A stretch of DNA of 64,000 nt from Dromiciops gliroides (GCF_019393635.1 NC_057867.1:3880889-3944888), one strand, 5' to 3'; shown: positions 34,981-47,639, counted from the first letter of the stretch. A program made the numbers and translations. The notes: generated by a model not told the origin, from the sequence alone.

Positions 34981-37529
34981 GAGTCCCTCCTGCCCAAGGG
35001 GCATGGCTTCAATTTCTCCATTTGGAAAATCTGCAAAATCACAGGGTTAAAGTCCCAGTCGCTTAGGACTCTTCCAGCCCTAAGTCACTAAAATGGGTGG
35101 AAAGATGTGAAAGGAAACAGAGTGGAATCCAGGAAGATCGACTGAGGAAGCAAAGCTAGTGATCAGGGAGGGGGAAGGGCTCAGAGGGACCAACTGTTTG
35201 AAGCATGCTTTTCTCCCCAAGCTGTTGGCAGGACATCCAAGGGGAAATCTCCATTCTTCACAGAGACAGAAATTTTGGACAGCAAAGAGCGTTTGAAGTT
35301 GTGATCGCACATGGCTCAGGGGAGTCCCAAACAGACGACTCACTGGCAAAGGCTAGTTTTCTTCTGCCACTATCTGAGGAAAGAGAGATCTCATCTCTTC
35401 CACCCCCCCCCCCCCGTGCACCACATCTCATCAGCCCTCCCAGACAGTTGCTTTTAAATCATGTTTCTCCAGTGGGAGGGGATCCCCTTTTCTACATCTA
35501 TGCAGGATAGGTAAGTTACAGATACACAGTCTCTCATTACTCAGTTCAGTTTAACTGAGTCCAAAGCATTCCAGGCCCTCTGTGTTTTACCTCCAGCAGG
35601 GCTGGCTCCTCCCATAACCCAATCTCTTGGATCCTTCTATTTCATTACTAACTCACCCTTCTTTCCTCCTACACTCCAAGACCAGAACTATTTCTGGATT
35701 TTTTTTGGTTACTAGGAAGGTAAGGTCCTTTCCATCTGAGTCTCAGGGACATCTCTTGGGTTTCCTCAAAGGCCCTTGAACCCTGAGGTAGCTGTGACGT
35801 CCCAGGGAACTTTGCCTGTCCCCTTGCTCTCTCACTGAATTTCCCTGCATTTCAGTGCCTTACGTGTATCGAGGACTTAATAAATACATATAATAAGCAT
35901 GGCTCACACTTCATGAGAAATGGAGCCCTTGTTCACTTCCAGTGAGTCCAGGTTCTCTGGGAAATGTAGTTCTACTTTCCTATTTCAGACTTGCCTGTTA
36001 CAAACATTTCTTGAATTGCCTTCCAAGGGGCTGACTTCCTGGGTCAAACTGAGGATGTTCTAAATTAATATATGATTTGGGGAGGGGATGGGGTGGGTTT
36101 GACTACAGAGGTCAAGGCTAAGGGTGTAGAGGAAAAAGCTGTATCTGGGAGAATTCCCACGGTCAGCCAAGCTGAGGAAACTTTAGCTCAGTTTTCTCCA
36201 GAAGCCTCTTTCTCAGGGTTCAGAAGGATGTTTGTATCTCAAAGCCACCAAAGCTTCAAGGTGACTCCTTGTCCCCCAGAGACCAGTCTGTGCTTGACCC
36301 TGCGAATCCATTTCACTAGTCTAGTTTTTCATTGGGCCTCCTGCCAGAGGTCAAACCCCTTCTCTGTACAACAAACTCCAACCCCGCACCCCTCTCCTTC
36401 TCCCACACCTCTAAGGGTACCCAAACTATTTTACCAGAGCTGTAATGGCAGTGGAGCTATCGGGGCTTTGGCTCAAATGAGAAATCTGGTGGGCACTGGC
36501 CCAAGGCCCAACAGCTCCCCTCCCCAGTTCTGTCCCCAGGCAGCGCCTTTGGTGGTAGCTTAATCCCTGGGCGCCCTTCCTCTTCCTTCAGCAGCCCAGA
36601 AACCTTCCAGTGCCCCGCCTGTCCCCTGCTTCCTCCCCCGTCAGCCAAATCTTCAGTCCTCCACCCTCAGCCTCCTCAGCAGCTGCCAGACCTTCAGCAG
36701 CTTAGAAACCTCTCAGTCTCCTGGGGTGTGCTTCCTTTCCCTGATAGTCACACCTCGGGGTCTGCCCTGCCCCCTCTCCCCCAGCTGCTGCCCTTCCTAC
36801 CCCCAACAGTGGGGCAGAAACATCAGGACGTCCCAGGGAAGACTTCTCCCCAGCCACATCCCACGGGAGTCTCTCCTTTCCACCCCTCCTTGTCCCAGGT
36901 ACGAGAAACACTGGATGGGAACTAGGAAGAAGCTGGGGGGGGGGAGGGATGGGGGGGTGGCGGCGGTGGTGGAGGTGGAGAACAACAAGGAAAGGAAAAG
37001 AAATCAGATGAGAAGGACAAAGACCCGAAGTGGGGGTGAGAATAAGTGAATGACCATCTGGAAGAAAACCCTGGCAGGAGAAGGGGGGCAGGAGGGGGGA
37101 AGAGTTTGGATGTAAACTGGGATGAGAGATGGACTGACAGGTGCAGGGGGAACAGCTGCCGCTGGAGCCAATCCTAAGGGCTAGAAACCAAGGAATTGGT
37201 CCCACGAGCACGCGAGCGCGCGACACTTCTCTCAAAGGGTGGGGCGGGTTCCTGGGGGAGGGAAAGGGGGAGAGGGGGCACAGGGCCGAGGCTGCTGATT
37301 GTGCCCATCAGCTCCTAGCCTGGAGGCACCATTTGAGCTTGGCCTGAGGAGCCTTTCGGGGGGCCTCTCTCACATCCCCTTCTCCGGTCCCTACAGCTGG
37401 ATACAGAGGCTCGGGTTACTTTCACGTTAAAGCCCACAGGCCGGGGAAGAAAAATGGGATCTCCTGCCCACTCACAAGCGCTGGAGGGTTTCCCAAGCAC
37501 TTGCCCCTCCTACCGGCCCTTTGCAACCC

Positions 37530-37710
37530 ATAGGCAGTGCAAGAATTGTTCCCATTTTACAGAGGAGGAACTGAGGATCAGAGAGCAAGGCTCTAATTGG
37601 ACAGGAGCATCAGGAACCCGTAAAATGACTTAGGCATGGTCATCCAGATAAGGTCCAGATGTGAACCCAGATCTCTTGACTTCAGCACTCTGGGAAAGGT
37701 GCTGCCCATA
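37530..37710 (-). repeat. MIR-type fragment
   Basis: TTCCCATTTTACAGAGGAGG, AACTGAGGATCAGAGAGC and AACCCAGATCTCTTGACTTC. Confidence 0.65.
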
Positions 37711-37939
37711 CTGGAAAGGCCATCTGTGACTAACAAACACAGAAGAGGCTTGGGGGATCCACAAGCAGCTCTTACTACTGACTAAATTTATTATAAAAAT
37801 CGTCCTTCCAAAAGCATCTAAGTTTGGTCCCTCTTCGCCCCCTCCCTTCCCATTCTCAAGTCACATCCTTCATCTTCTTGGTCTGCTAGCTCAATTGTCA
37901 CACGGGGGCAGACGATTCCCTCAGCTCCCTCTAGAACCC

Positions 37940-38110
37940 TTTGCTGCTTACAAAGCATTTACACGCATTATTAGCCTGTCTGATCCCCACCACACCCCTC
38001 TGTGTGAGGTAGGTAATATAACTCTTCTTATCATCATTTTAAATTTGGAAAGCCTGACATTCTGAGGCAAAGCTGTACCTAGGATGGGGCACCTGGAGCT
38101 TTATCCCAGG
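37940..38110 (-). repeat. MIR/L2-type fragment
   Basis: TTACAAAGCATTTACACGC, GTGTGAGGTAGGTAATATAA and CATTCTGAGGCAAAGC. Confidence 0.5.
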
Positions 38111-38239
38111 GTACTAAAATGGAGAAAGTTGTAAGAGCACTTGCACTCCTTTAAGAGGCAGAAACAACTGACCTTAGTGTCTAGTTAGCAGGAATAATTA
38201 GTTAAAAGAAGTTACCTCTCTACTTGAAAGAATAATTAG

Positions 38240-38360
38240 TTAAAATAGAGACCCTGCCTTGGAGTCAGAAAGACCGGGGTTCAAATCCTGCCTCTGACAC
38301 ATACTGACTGAGTGAACCTAGGCAAATCATTTTACATCTCAGTGTCCCAGGCATCTAGCA
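38240..38360 (+). mobile_element. THER-type SINE
   Basis: CTTGGAGTCAGAAAGACCGG, GGTTCAAATCCTGCCTCTG and AGGCAAATCATTTTACATC. Confidence 0.7.
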
Positions 38361-38389
38361 TTCTTTAAACTGTAAATGGCAGAACAGTT

Positions 38390-38880
38390 GTTTATCAGCA
38401 CACCAATGAAATCCCAGGACTAGACCAGGACTAGACCAGAAAAGAAAGAAACTAGATGGCCCCAAGAAGTGGGAGGGCATTCTGGGCGGGAGGTACAGCC
38501 TGTGCATGAGCAGAGAGGTGAGAGTATACCATGTGTGAGGATCAGCAAGTAACCCTGTTGGGTAGAAATATCGAGTTCATGAAAGGATACCATGTACAAG
38601 AATTACAGTAAATATGAGGCTAGGCCCAGTGAGGCTCCCACTAGAGTGTCAAGACTTTTCAATGTCACAGGGAGGATATTGTATCTCATTGGAGAGTCAC
38701 AAAAGGTTCGTGATAAGCAGGAGACTGAGCAGGGATGTGCTGTGGGAAGATTCTTTTGGCAGCTGCCTCGTGGAGGGGCCAAGTTACAGAAGGCCTTGAA
38801 TGCTGGGTTAAGAGCCTTGGCCAGCTTTCCACAGACAAGATCAGTGTTGTGTACTCACAAGACTCTGTACTGTGGACAGA
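38390..38880 (+). repeat. Long ancient mammalian repeat, second copy
   Basis: ACAGCCTGTGCATGAGCAG, AATATGAGGCTAGGCCC, GGAGAGTCACAAAAGG, GGGAAGATTCTTTTGGCAGC and CAGAAGGCCTTGAATGC follow the same order as the element at 34305. Confidence 0.5.
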
Positions 38881-38889
38881 AGGGATAAC

Positions 38890-39100
38890 ACTCATTTCCA
38901 TTTGTCCAGTGTTTGGAGGTCTTGCAAAGTGCTTCCCTCCCAATACCTCTACAAAGTAGGGAGCACCAGGGTTATTGTGCCCATTTTCCAGACAGGTGAC
39001 CTGAGGTTCAGAGAAGTTGGATGATTTGTCTAGGGCAACAGAGCAAGTTGTGTGGCTGACTCGGAAGGGTTTGAGACAAGATTCATACCCTGGCCTCCCG
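38890..39100 (-). repeat. MIR-type fragment
   Basis: GTCTTGCAAAGTGCTTCCC, CCATTTTCCAGACAGG and TGAGGTTCAGAGAAGTTGG. Confidence 0.65.
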
Positions 39101-40314
39101 ATGGCCCAGTCCTTCTTCCTCTGGGAACTGAAGTGGGGAGAGGGGAGGAAAGAAGAGTTGTTAGGAAGCTCTTGTAATAAGTCCAACAAGAGAAATGGAG
39201 GGTCTATGCTAGGAGTGCAGGGGAAAGAAAGGCTAATGTAAAGGTGGAAGGATCATTATTTGATAAATGATTGGATATGAGAAGAGGAGAAGAGTATGGA
39301 CTCTGATCCTGGCTAGCTTGGGCCAGTCCATTCTCCTTTGGGCCTCTTTCCACAGTTGAAGCACAATGGGCTTGCTTGAACTAGAAAGTCTCTGGTACAA
39401 TATTTCTGATTCTGGGACTATGCCCTTTGGCACCTTATCCCTGCTGTGTGGGCCATGAACACAGAGAATGGGGTTCCAGGCCAAGCTTCTCTCTCATTCA
39501 AATACGGGGCTGGACTAAGATGCTCTCCAAGGTCCCGGACACCTCTGACCTTCTGTGAATCTATATCATATTCAGTTCTGGGAGGACAAGGATGAGACAG
39601 AATGCTCCTTTTAGCTATCGCTAAAATAAGGGTAGGTGATAGTAATAGAAGAACCCTGCCCATATGTCATCGACAAGTACATTTCTTTCTGTGTGTGTCT
39701 CTGTCTCTGTCTCCATATGCAAACCCCTTTATTCCTTCCCACATATTTCAAGTCCCTAGTAAATGTTCTTAGGATTGGAGGATGAGTCTGCTCGTTACTT
39801 TTAATATCAGAACCCCAGATAAGAGTTAACAAACCAAGATACTAATCTGCTATAATTTCTACTTGTTAAATAGCTACGGATTTTTCACCATTCAACAGTT
39901 GCAAGAAAACATTCCATTTTCCAGTTTTTGGAACAATGAAAAACAAAGAAGTCAAAACTATTTACATTCAAGGTTAGACTTGAGTCTGATCCTGTTCAGT
40001 CATTTATTTTATTTTGCCACAAGGTAACACCATCTTCCTCATTCGAGAGAAGTGGGAGAACAGGAGAAAAAGTCACTCCAGAATTAGACTGCATCAGTGG
40101 GGTGTGATCTGGACCAGCAAAGAGAAAAGCCACATCTCTGAGGTCAAGGCTGCATCCCAGGTGTGTCAGGGTCTCTAGCTCTATCTTCAATAAGCTGATT
40201 TGCATGGAATATTCCATGGTTTTAGAGACTCTTCTCCCTAGCACGTGATGATGTTAGAGGAGAACTGGTGGACAACTCATGTACCCCGTTGATAGCTGTA
40301 ATATCAGAAGAAAG

Positions 40315-40470
40315 GGAGGCGGCTAGGTGGCGAAGTGGATAGAGCGCTGGCCCCGGAGTCAGGAGTACCTGAGTTCAAATCCGGCCTCAGACACTTAACA
40401 CTTACTAGCTGTGTGACCCTGGGGAAGTCACTTAACCCCAATTGCCTCACTAAAAACAAAACAAAAAAAA
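40315..40470 (+). mobile_element. Marsupial SINE (GGAGTCAGGAGTACC variant)
   Basis: Full-length copy. CCCGGAGTCAGGAGTACCTG and CACTTAACCCCAATTGCC set it apart from the GGATTCAGGAGGACC copies, so at least two subfamilies are present. Confidence 0.92.
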
Positions 40471-41734
40471 AAGAAGGGAAGAATGCCTCCAGAAGGACTT
40501 GTAGTCAATTTATGAGAAATCATGGACAAGAGTTGCACAGGATTGGCAGTCACGAGTGTATGGGTGTGTGGGTGTGCATATGTGTGCATTGCACAGGTGT
40601 CTCATAATCTGTATGGTTGAAGCCAATGTGTACACATCAATGAGATCACAGCTTCGCTAGAATATTTGTATGAACATCTTACCAGCTTATTCTCTCACCT
40701 TCCCCTGGGCCCCATACCCACTCTATCCAAAAGCCAAGTCCCAAATCCAGTGGCCACATTTTGGTTATTCCCCAGGGTAACTTACATCCCTATGACTCAT
40801 AATACTTAAATAACAGAAAGGTGGCAGGAACAGATGCTAGCCTCTGAGCTTCTTAGAGTATTCCTTTCAATGCCAACAACTCCCACTAGGAGCATGGGAT
40901 CTTCACAACTGTATCATGGTCTTCCTGTCACTGCTCTCTCTTTGACTTGATCTGAACATGACTTGGAACACAGTTCTCCTCCATTCTTCTTTTTACATGG
41001 TTCAGTTGTGTGAGAACTTGCCCCTAGGGGTAGGGAGGATGGGGGAGTAGGTGGAGGTGACAGGGATGCAGCCTCCAATGGCTGCAACATCACCTGGTTT
41101 TTAGAAGGCATCTCAGGAAAAGTCCAAGGTGAACAGCACTCTGAGAGGGCTAGAGCTGAGTTGGGGGCAGGTCAGGTATGGCACCTGAGTATGCTTAACG
41201 TTGGAGAAGCAGCATTTCTTGAGGAGCTACTCTGAGATGTTGGTTGCAGGGTACTACAGATGCTGCTGGAAAGTCAGTTAGGGAGGAAGTATAGAGGAGC
41301 AGCTGCTGCCTCAGCCAGTCCATAATGAAGAAAACTGGACAGGGAGGATCATTTTCAAACATTTGATTGAAAAAAAGAAAAGTACATAACAGACTTGAAA
41401 AACACACATGATTTCTTTTCCTGCCTGGACTGGATTGGCTGAACCCACTGGCATTCCTCAACTCCCCAACCCTGCCTCAGTGGCCCAGCCACTCACTAAC
41501 CAACTGACTGAATTTATCAAGTGACAGATGATGAATGCACATCCCTTCTCCAGCCCCTAGACCCACTTTGCTTTAAAAAAAAATGAGCTGTTCACCCCCC
41601 AAATCCATCTAAAATATTTTGACAACAAAAATTGCTTTTTTCTTTTAAAAATAAAAATTTTGTTTCAACAGCATTGCAGAAAGTCTACATCCTGTCTTCT
41701 CTTCCCCCACCCCTGCCCCAGCCCTCTATTGGAG

Positions 41735-41743
41735 TATATAAAG
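41735..41743 (+). promoter_or_regulatory. Isolated TATATAAAG with inverted CCAAT box
   Basis: ATTGG at 41728-41732 is followed by TATATAAAG, with no CpG island and a SINE starting about 55 bp downstream. There is no open frame that it could serve, so it may be chance. Confidence 0.25.
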
Positions 41744-41794
41744 GGGAGTTGGAGCAAGGTTAGAACATTCAGTTTTGGCTAGGTTAGGAAAAAA

Positions 41795-41948
41795 CTTCTC
41801 TCCCCGCCCCCGTCCCAGGCAATGAGGGTTAAGTGACTTGCCCAGGGTCACACAGCTAGTAAGTGTCAAGTGTCTAAGGCCGGATTTGAACTCAGGTCCT
41901 CCTGAATCCAGGGCCGGTGCTTTATCCACTTCACCACCTAGCTGTCTC
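41795..41948 (-). mobile_element. Marsupial tRNA/CORE-type SINE
   Basis: Minus-strand copy, with GGCAATGAGGGTTAAGTGAC near its left end and TTCACCACCTAGCTGTCTCC as its head. Confidence 0.9.
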
Positions 41949-43009
41949 CAGGAAAGACCCTGAATGCCAGACTGGAGAGTAAGGACTTAATATTACAGGC
42001 ACTGGGGTATTTGGGGAGTAACTGCCTAACCCAAAAGACCAGCTGTGACTTGGTGTGTTATGGGGAAGCATTCTAGCTAGGAGTCATTTCTTCCACATGC
42101 CCGCCCCCCCCCAGCCAGAAATTCCTCCACTACTTCACAAGAACAAACAGTTTTGGCATTACAAGAAATCTTCCTAGGTCATCGGAGTTGGGGCTCAAGC
42201 TGCTCTGAAGCAGCATCTTAGCTTCCCTGTGAATGAGAGAGAACCACATTGAGATTGGGATGGCTGCTCCAAGCTCATAAGCTTCTTCTCTGAGTGTGAG
42301 TATGCAGAGCTGGAGATGGGGGCAAAGGGTGTCCTAGAGCCAGACCCCTTTGGGGAAAGGGGGATGCAAACCCCTACAGAGCTGGCATCTGGGAGATTAA
42401 AGATTGATTCCTTTTCCCTTCCTGTCCTTGGCTGAGGAGGAAATTGGAAACACACCAAACCCTAAACCCAAAGTCAGTTCCTCTTCTCAAAGGCCCCTCT
42501 CTCACCAGCTCCTTAACCTCTGCACGGCCAAGTAGTGATAACAGCAGTCCTTCACTGCTGGCTTCCTCCAATGCCTCACTGTAGGGTGGGAGACACCTGG
42601 AATGCTTGAAGGTTCTGCCAATAGAGTCTAAGTTGAGTCCAAGCTGGAGCACCTGAACTAAGTGAGGAGGAGAGTCTCACCACATTGGATCCAGGGCAAA
42701 GCATCTTTCACCCCTAGAAACTCGACTTGAAAAGGCCTCTGGATTTTGTTTGTACTTGAATCTTTCCAGGAGCTAAGATTTCACTGGCTTGGGGGCTGTG
42801 GTCTGCTTGGAGGGAGCACCCACACCCATCAAATCATAGCTTTGGGAAGGATTCAGGGAAGCATCACAGCCAGAGGCATTTAAAAGTTTATGAAGCGCTT
42901 TGGCCAAGGGAACCCTCCAAAGTAGCATGTGCAAATTTTTATCCCCATTTTATGTGCTGGTCCAGCTCTGACCAGGTTAATCCCCTGCTTCCAGGAGCCT
43001 TGAATGGTA

Positions 43010-43370
43010 CCCCAATTTACACACTATCAAGTCCTAAATTCCCAGCCTGGCATTCAAGGCCTTTCCTTACCTAACCCAAACTTACCATTTCAGCCTAGCT
43101 TTTGATTCCTCTTTATAGACCATGGGCTCTAGCCACGCTGGACCATTGGATGAGCTTGCCAAGGGCTTTGCTGCTGCTACTCATCTTTCTTCCCACATTT
43201 CCCACTGCCTACAACGCTCTCCTCTCCATCTGGATAAGTTACAATCTGAGCCATCATTCAAAGCCCAGCTGCCTAAAAGACCACCTTCTTTCCCCCTTTC
43301 CCAATCAGAGCTCTTGCTTTGTGTCTCACCTGGGGCATTTAAGACATTTGGTATTGAATTATCATAGTTT
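43010..43370. repeat. L2-like ancient repeat
   Basis: CCCAGCCTGGCATTCAAGGC, CCATGGGCTCTAGCCACGC, CTACAACGCTCTCCTC and CATTCAAAGCCCAGCTGCC match the complement of the element at 34305/38390. Confidence 0.55.
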
Positions 43371-43885
43371 ATACTTGTGTGTTTAGGGTCCTATGGCCAG
43401 AAGAGGTGGGTGGGGGGGAAGAGAGACAGAGAAAGAGAGTAGCACACACCTGGAATCCAGCTCTTTCCACCACATGCAATTTTGTCATCTCCCCTCCCCC
43501 CAGTAGATGAGAAACTCTTTGTGGGCAAAGAGTGTTTTCCTCCGCTGGGTACTCCCTGCTCCCCTTTTCCCAGTGCTTAACACTGGGTCCTCACACAGAG
43601 AGGGCTTCAATCAATTCACTGAATTGAGTTCAGCTGAACGAAGGCAATTCGGCTCAGCAACAGGAGGGAATGACACCAACACATGAGGGTTCTCATGGCA
43701 AGGGAGGAAGCACCCAGTATTCCTCAGCTCTCTCAAACTCCTTTAGGAACCAACGAACAAAAACCAACAATTCCCACTAACAGTTGCTATTGATCTGTGT
43801 TGGGGACATGTGTGATGGCAAAATGCGTGATGGAAGTGAGGTCCAGAGGTTCCCTGTTCCACCCATAGCTTTCTTTTGGCTCGCA

Positions 43886-44464
43886 CTCTCTCTCTCTGCC
43901 TCTGTGTCTCTCTATCTCTGCCTCTGCCTCTTTGTCTCTGGGTTTCTGTCTCTATGTCTCTCTCTCTCTCTCTCTCTGCCTCTGTGTCTCTGTCTCTGTC
44001 TCTCTCTATCTCTGCCTCTTTGTCTCTGGGTTTCTGTCTCTATGTCTCTCTCTCTCTCTCTCTGCCTCTGTGTCTCTCTATCTCTGCCTCTGCCTCTTTG
44101 TCTCTGGGTTTCTGTCTCTATGTCTCTGTCTCTCTCTCTGCCTCTGTGTCTCTGTCTCTCTCTCTGCCTCTGTGTCTCTCTATCTCTGCCTCTGCCTCTT
44201 TGTCTCTGGGTTTCTGTCTCTATGTCTCTCTCTCTCTGCCTCTGTGTCTCTCTCTGTGTCTCTGTCTGTCTCTCTGCGTCTCTGTCTCTGTCTCTCTCTA
44301 TCTCTGCCTCTTTGTCTCTGGGTTTCTGTCTCTGTCTCTCTCCCTCTCTCTGCCTCTGTGTCTCTCTCTGTGTCTCTGTCTCTCTCTCTGCCTCTGCATC
44401 TTTGTCTCTGGGTTTCTGTCTCTATGTCTCTCTCTCTCTGCCTCTGTGTCTCTGTCTCTCTCTC
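43886..44464. repeat. Pyrimidine minisatellite with higher-order units
   Basis: About 580 bp of TCTCTG-type sequence containing six copies of TTTGTCTCTGGGTTTCTGTC, starting at 43931, 44019, 44097, 44199, 44311 and 44401. Spacing varies from 78 to 112 bp, so the units have expanded unequally. One strand is almost pure pyrimidine. The 255-residue open frame over it is an artefact. Confidence 0.95.
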
Positions 44465-44489
44465 AAGGCAGCAGTAAGTAGCAGCTGTC

Positions 44490-44620
44490 TGAAAGCTTGG
44501 AGGCTCATTTCCAGAGAAGGGACAGTGACTTTCCCAAGGTCACCCAGTTAGCTGACGGTGGAGCTAAAGCTCCCACTCCAATCCAGTGTGCCACCACCCA
44601 AGTCCACTGAGAACATTCCA
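44490..44620 (-). repeat. MIR-type fragment
   Basis: AGTGACTTTCCCAAGGTCAC, CCAGTTAGCTGACGGTGG and CCACTCCAATCCAGTGTGCC. Confidence 0.55.
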
Positions 44621-45049
44621 AAGGCCATTGGTATGTTGGAGCTGGTGTACCTACAGCTAGATGATTCCTGGATAATTCAATGGAAATTTGCTAATGCATT
44701 CAACTGCAAGTGAATATTCCAGCCCGCTTCTTTCCATTCCTTCCCTCCTCTGAAGTCAGATGTCTCTCAGAGTTCACAACACCTAATCTCCCCCTGGATC
44801 ATCTGCTATTCTCCAGTCCTGCCTTGTTTGTATGCCTCAGTTTCCCCATGGAGACTAAAGTTCTTGAGGGCAGGGATTCGGCCCCTCTCACAGCACCTAC
44901 AAGTCTGGACACACAGTAGGAGCTCAAAGACTGACAAGTTATTACTGACAATAGCTACCAAGAAAGAAAAACGAGCTCTAGTGTGTTTGCAGCCCACAGT
45001 TGGAACCTCCTACCATGTTTCCCCACATCCTGACTCTTGACTTCACTCT

Positions 45050-45370
45050 ATCCAAATGACTGCAAGAATAATCTTTTGTAGGTACAAACTGACCATGTCA
45101 CTCCTACGCTGCAAAGTCGTCAGTGGCTCCTTTTGGCTTTCCGTGAGCTGCCCATCTCAACCCTCCTTCCAGGCTCATCTCCTATCATGTCCCTCCTTGC
45201 TCCCTATTTTCTGTCTCCCCACCTCCATACCTTTGCTCACACCGTCCCCTATGCCTGGAATGTTCTCCACCTCGCCCCTGCCCTTTCTGATTTCCTATCT
45301 CAACACACAACTCAAATGCTACTTCTTCCATAGCACCATCCCTGGTCCCCCAGCTGGTAAGCAACTTCTC
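45050..45370. repeat. L2-like ancient repeat
   Basis: CAAACTGACCATGTCACTCC, GTCAGTGGCTCCTTTTGGC, TATGCCTGGAATGTTCTCC and ACTCAAATGCTACTTCTTCC are a well-kept copy of the widespread block. Confidence 0.65.
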
Positions 45371-45491
45371 GACTTGTCCCCTTAGACCTTTGGAGTCAGA
45401 AGATCTGGGTTCAAATCATGGCCCTACTAATTACACTCTGTGTGACTTGGGGCAAGTTACAAGGCCCTCCCTGGGCCTGAGGTCCCTTCTT

Positions 45492-45636
45492 CTTTTTTGG
45501 GGGTGGGGTGGGGCAATAAGGGTTAAATGACTTGCCCAGGGTCACACAGCTAGTAAGTGTCTGAGGCCAGATTTGAACTCAGGTCCTCCTGAATCCAAGG
45601 CCAGTGCTCTATCCACTGTGCCACCTAGCTTCCCCC
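45492..45636 (-). mobile_element. Marsupial SINE, full length
   Basis: A 13-bp duplication GAGGT(C/T)CCTTCTT lies at 45479-45491 and 45637-45649 with one mismatch. Confidence 0.93.
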
Positions 45637-46409
45637 GAGGTTCCTTCTTGCTCTACATCTATGATTCTAGACATCTCAAAGGGACAGGGATAGGACCTGT
45701 GATTTCATTGGTTTAAGGATCTCCCAGGTGTGGGAACTCTCTCTACCAATGCAGACTGGCATTTTTCTACAACTTCTGGTCCTGGAGACTTAATGAGGGC
45801 ATTGAGAAGTGAAGTGATTTGTCAGGATGTGTTGGAGGAGGCACCTGAACCCAGATCTTCCTGGTTCCAAGGTGGATCCTCAGCCAATGCACCACCCCAT
45901 GCTGCCTCCCAGTTTCTACAATAGGTTCACGTCAGGTTGACTAATAGAAAGAATATTCTTTGAAGGAAACCAGCAGACTGTAAGCTCCTTGAGGGCAGAG
46001 ACCGTTCTGATCTTGTCTCTGTATCTCCAGTGCTTGGCACACCATAGGTGTCTAATGGGATCATTTATTTAGAGCTTAATATGTAGACAAATCAATGCTA
46101 CCCATGTGATCATGGGTCCAAAGACAAGGCTTCTACAACTTCATCAGAAGCATTAATGTGCACCTATATGGGAAGAGTCAGTGGATGGAACCTCGTGGTT
46201 GGTGCCCCCAAATAAATCTCCTTGCTATTGATAGTCTTGACAAAAAGTGCATCCTTTATGTCTTCTAATAATTGCAGCCAACATTTCAGGCTCATCTTAG
46301 GGTTACAAGGTCCTTTCATGTACATGATTTCATTCAATTCTTTTTTAAAGTTGTTTTTAGGGAGTTTTATAACACCCCACCTATGAGGTAGGCAGTGCAT
46401 GTACTTAGG

Positions 46410-46600
46410 AAAGGGGAAGGAACAAGCATTTATGTGCCTACTGTGTGCTGGACACTGTGCTAAGTGCTTTACAGATATGATCTCATTTGATACTACAGTA
46501 TTGTCCCCTTTTTACCAGTGAGGGAAGAGAGGTTCAGAGAAATGGCCATAGAAGACTCAAACCTAGAGCTTCTGAGTTGATAGCTAGTGATCCTTCTACT
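46410..46600 (-). repeat. MIR/older SINE fragment
   Basis: CTACTGTGTGCTGGACACTG, AAGTGCTTTACAGATATG, AGAGAGGTTCAGAGAAATGG. Confidence 0.6.
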
Positions 46601-46907
46601 ACAGCATGTGTTAGGAACCTTTTGTGGAGTCCACACATCATTTCAGTGGGAAGACCAAAGATGCCTCTAGTTCAAGCTCCTCCCTCTCACAGCTTCCCTG
46701 GTGAGTAGTCATGTAGCCTCTCCCTGGGACCTTCAGTGAGGAGGGAGCTCATCATGCATCACCATGGGGGCAATTGAGTTTTTCTTCGTCTTGAACTGAA
46801 ATCTGCTTCCCATGCCTTCTCATGCCTATTACTCCTAGTTTTAAATACTTTAAACCCTTGGGACCAAGCAGAAGTAGCTTAATCTGCCTTTCCTCTAATG
46901 GGGGACT

Positions 46908-47087
46908 AGGGCAGCTAGGTGGCATAGCGGACAGCACACCAGGCCTAGAGTCAAGAAAACCTGAGTTCAAATTCAGCCTTAGTCATATCCTAGCTGTGTG
47001 ACCCTGGGCAAGTCAGTGACTGAATGTCTATCTGCTTCATTTTCTTCATCTGAAAAATGAGAATCAAATGAGGTAGTAGTAGTAGTA

Positions 47088-47132
<45 letters not shown>

Positions 47133-47175
47133 TGATTAGCACAGAGCCCGGCACATAGTAGGTGCTCTATATATG
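46908..47175 (+). mobile_element. Diverged marsupial SINE with (TAG)n(TAA)n insert
   Basis: GGGCAGCTAGGTGGCATAGC, GAGTTCAAATTCAGCC and TGTGACCCTGGGCAAGTCAG give the body. CTTCATCTGAAAAATGAG leads into TAG/TAA repeats (47074-47131) and then CCCGGCACATAGTAGGTGC. The microsatellite grew inside the SINE 3' half. Confidence 0.8.
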
Positions 47176-47639
47176 TTAGCAGCTGCTATTATTATTATTA
47201 TTAGTCCTTCAACTACCTGGAGAGCTCTAGTTCTTTTTATTAATTAATTGTATTCTCTGCATTCATGTATATAGATAGACATTTGAGACCAAAAGGAACC
47301 TTTTAGAATGACAGAACTTAAGAGTTGGAAGTAACCACTGAAATCAGTCCAGCTGTTAGTCCAGTACAATATCTCCAGCAAGTGGTCATCTAGTTATAGA
47401 GTGAAGCCCCACCAGTGATGGAGAGCTCTCCCATTTCCCAACCCTGAACACTGACTCTGCCGGACTGACCCAAGACATGAGAGTGGGAATGTGGAACACC
47501 CCCTAAAACTCTTCTCCTAGCTCTTATGGGGGGGGTGGCCAGGGAAGAGGGGGAAGGAGCAAGTCCATCCCTTGGGAACTCCATGAAGAGTCAGCCCAGC
47601 ACCTCTGGAGATGGGGCCCGGAAGCCTGCCTCTGGATGA

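Larger units (their letters stand above)
30721..40310. other. Upstream intergenic region, part 1
   Basis: No gene is supported. Contents are the poly-C and GA tracts, MIR-type copies and two long copies of an ancient repeat, listed separately. Stretches with nothing recognised: 30750-31680, 32440-33410, 35080-37520 and 39100-40300. The segment 36570-36900 is pyrimidine-rich; 37203-37224 is a small CpG cluster. Confidence 0.6.
40471..47639. other. Upstream intergenic region, part 2
   Basis: No gene is supported. Contains SINEs, L2-like and MIR copies, the pyrimidine minisatellite and a TAA tract (listed). Nothing recognised at 40480-41700, 41950-43000, 43380-43880 and 45650-46400, apart from a TATA-like motif at 41735. 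Confidence 0.6.

Noticed and set aside
43784-44551. 255-codon Ser/Leu/Val-rich open frame
   Set aside because: Lies over the pyrimidine minisatellite, open in all three frames, as at 23904-24363 and 16897-17298.
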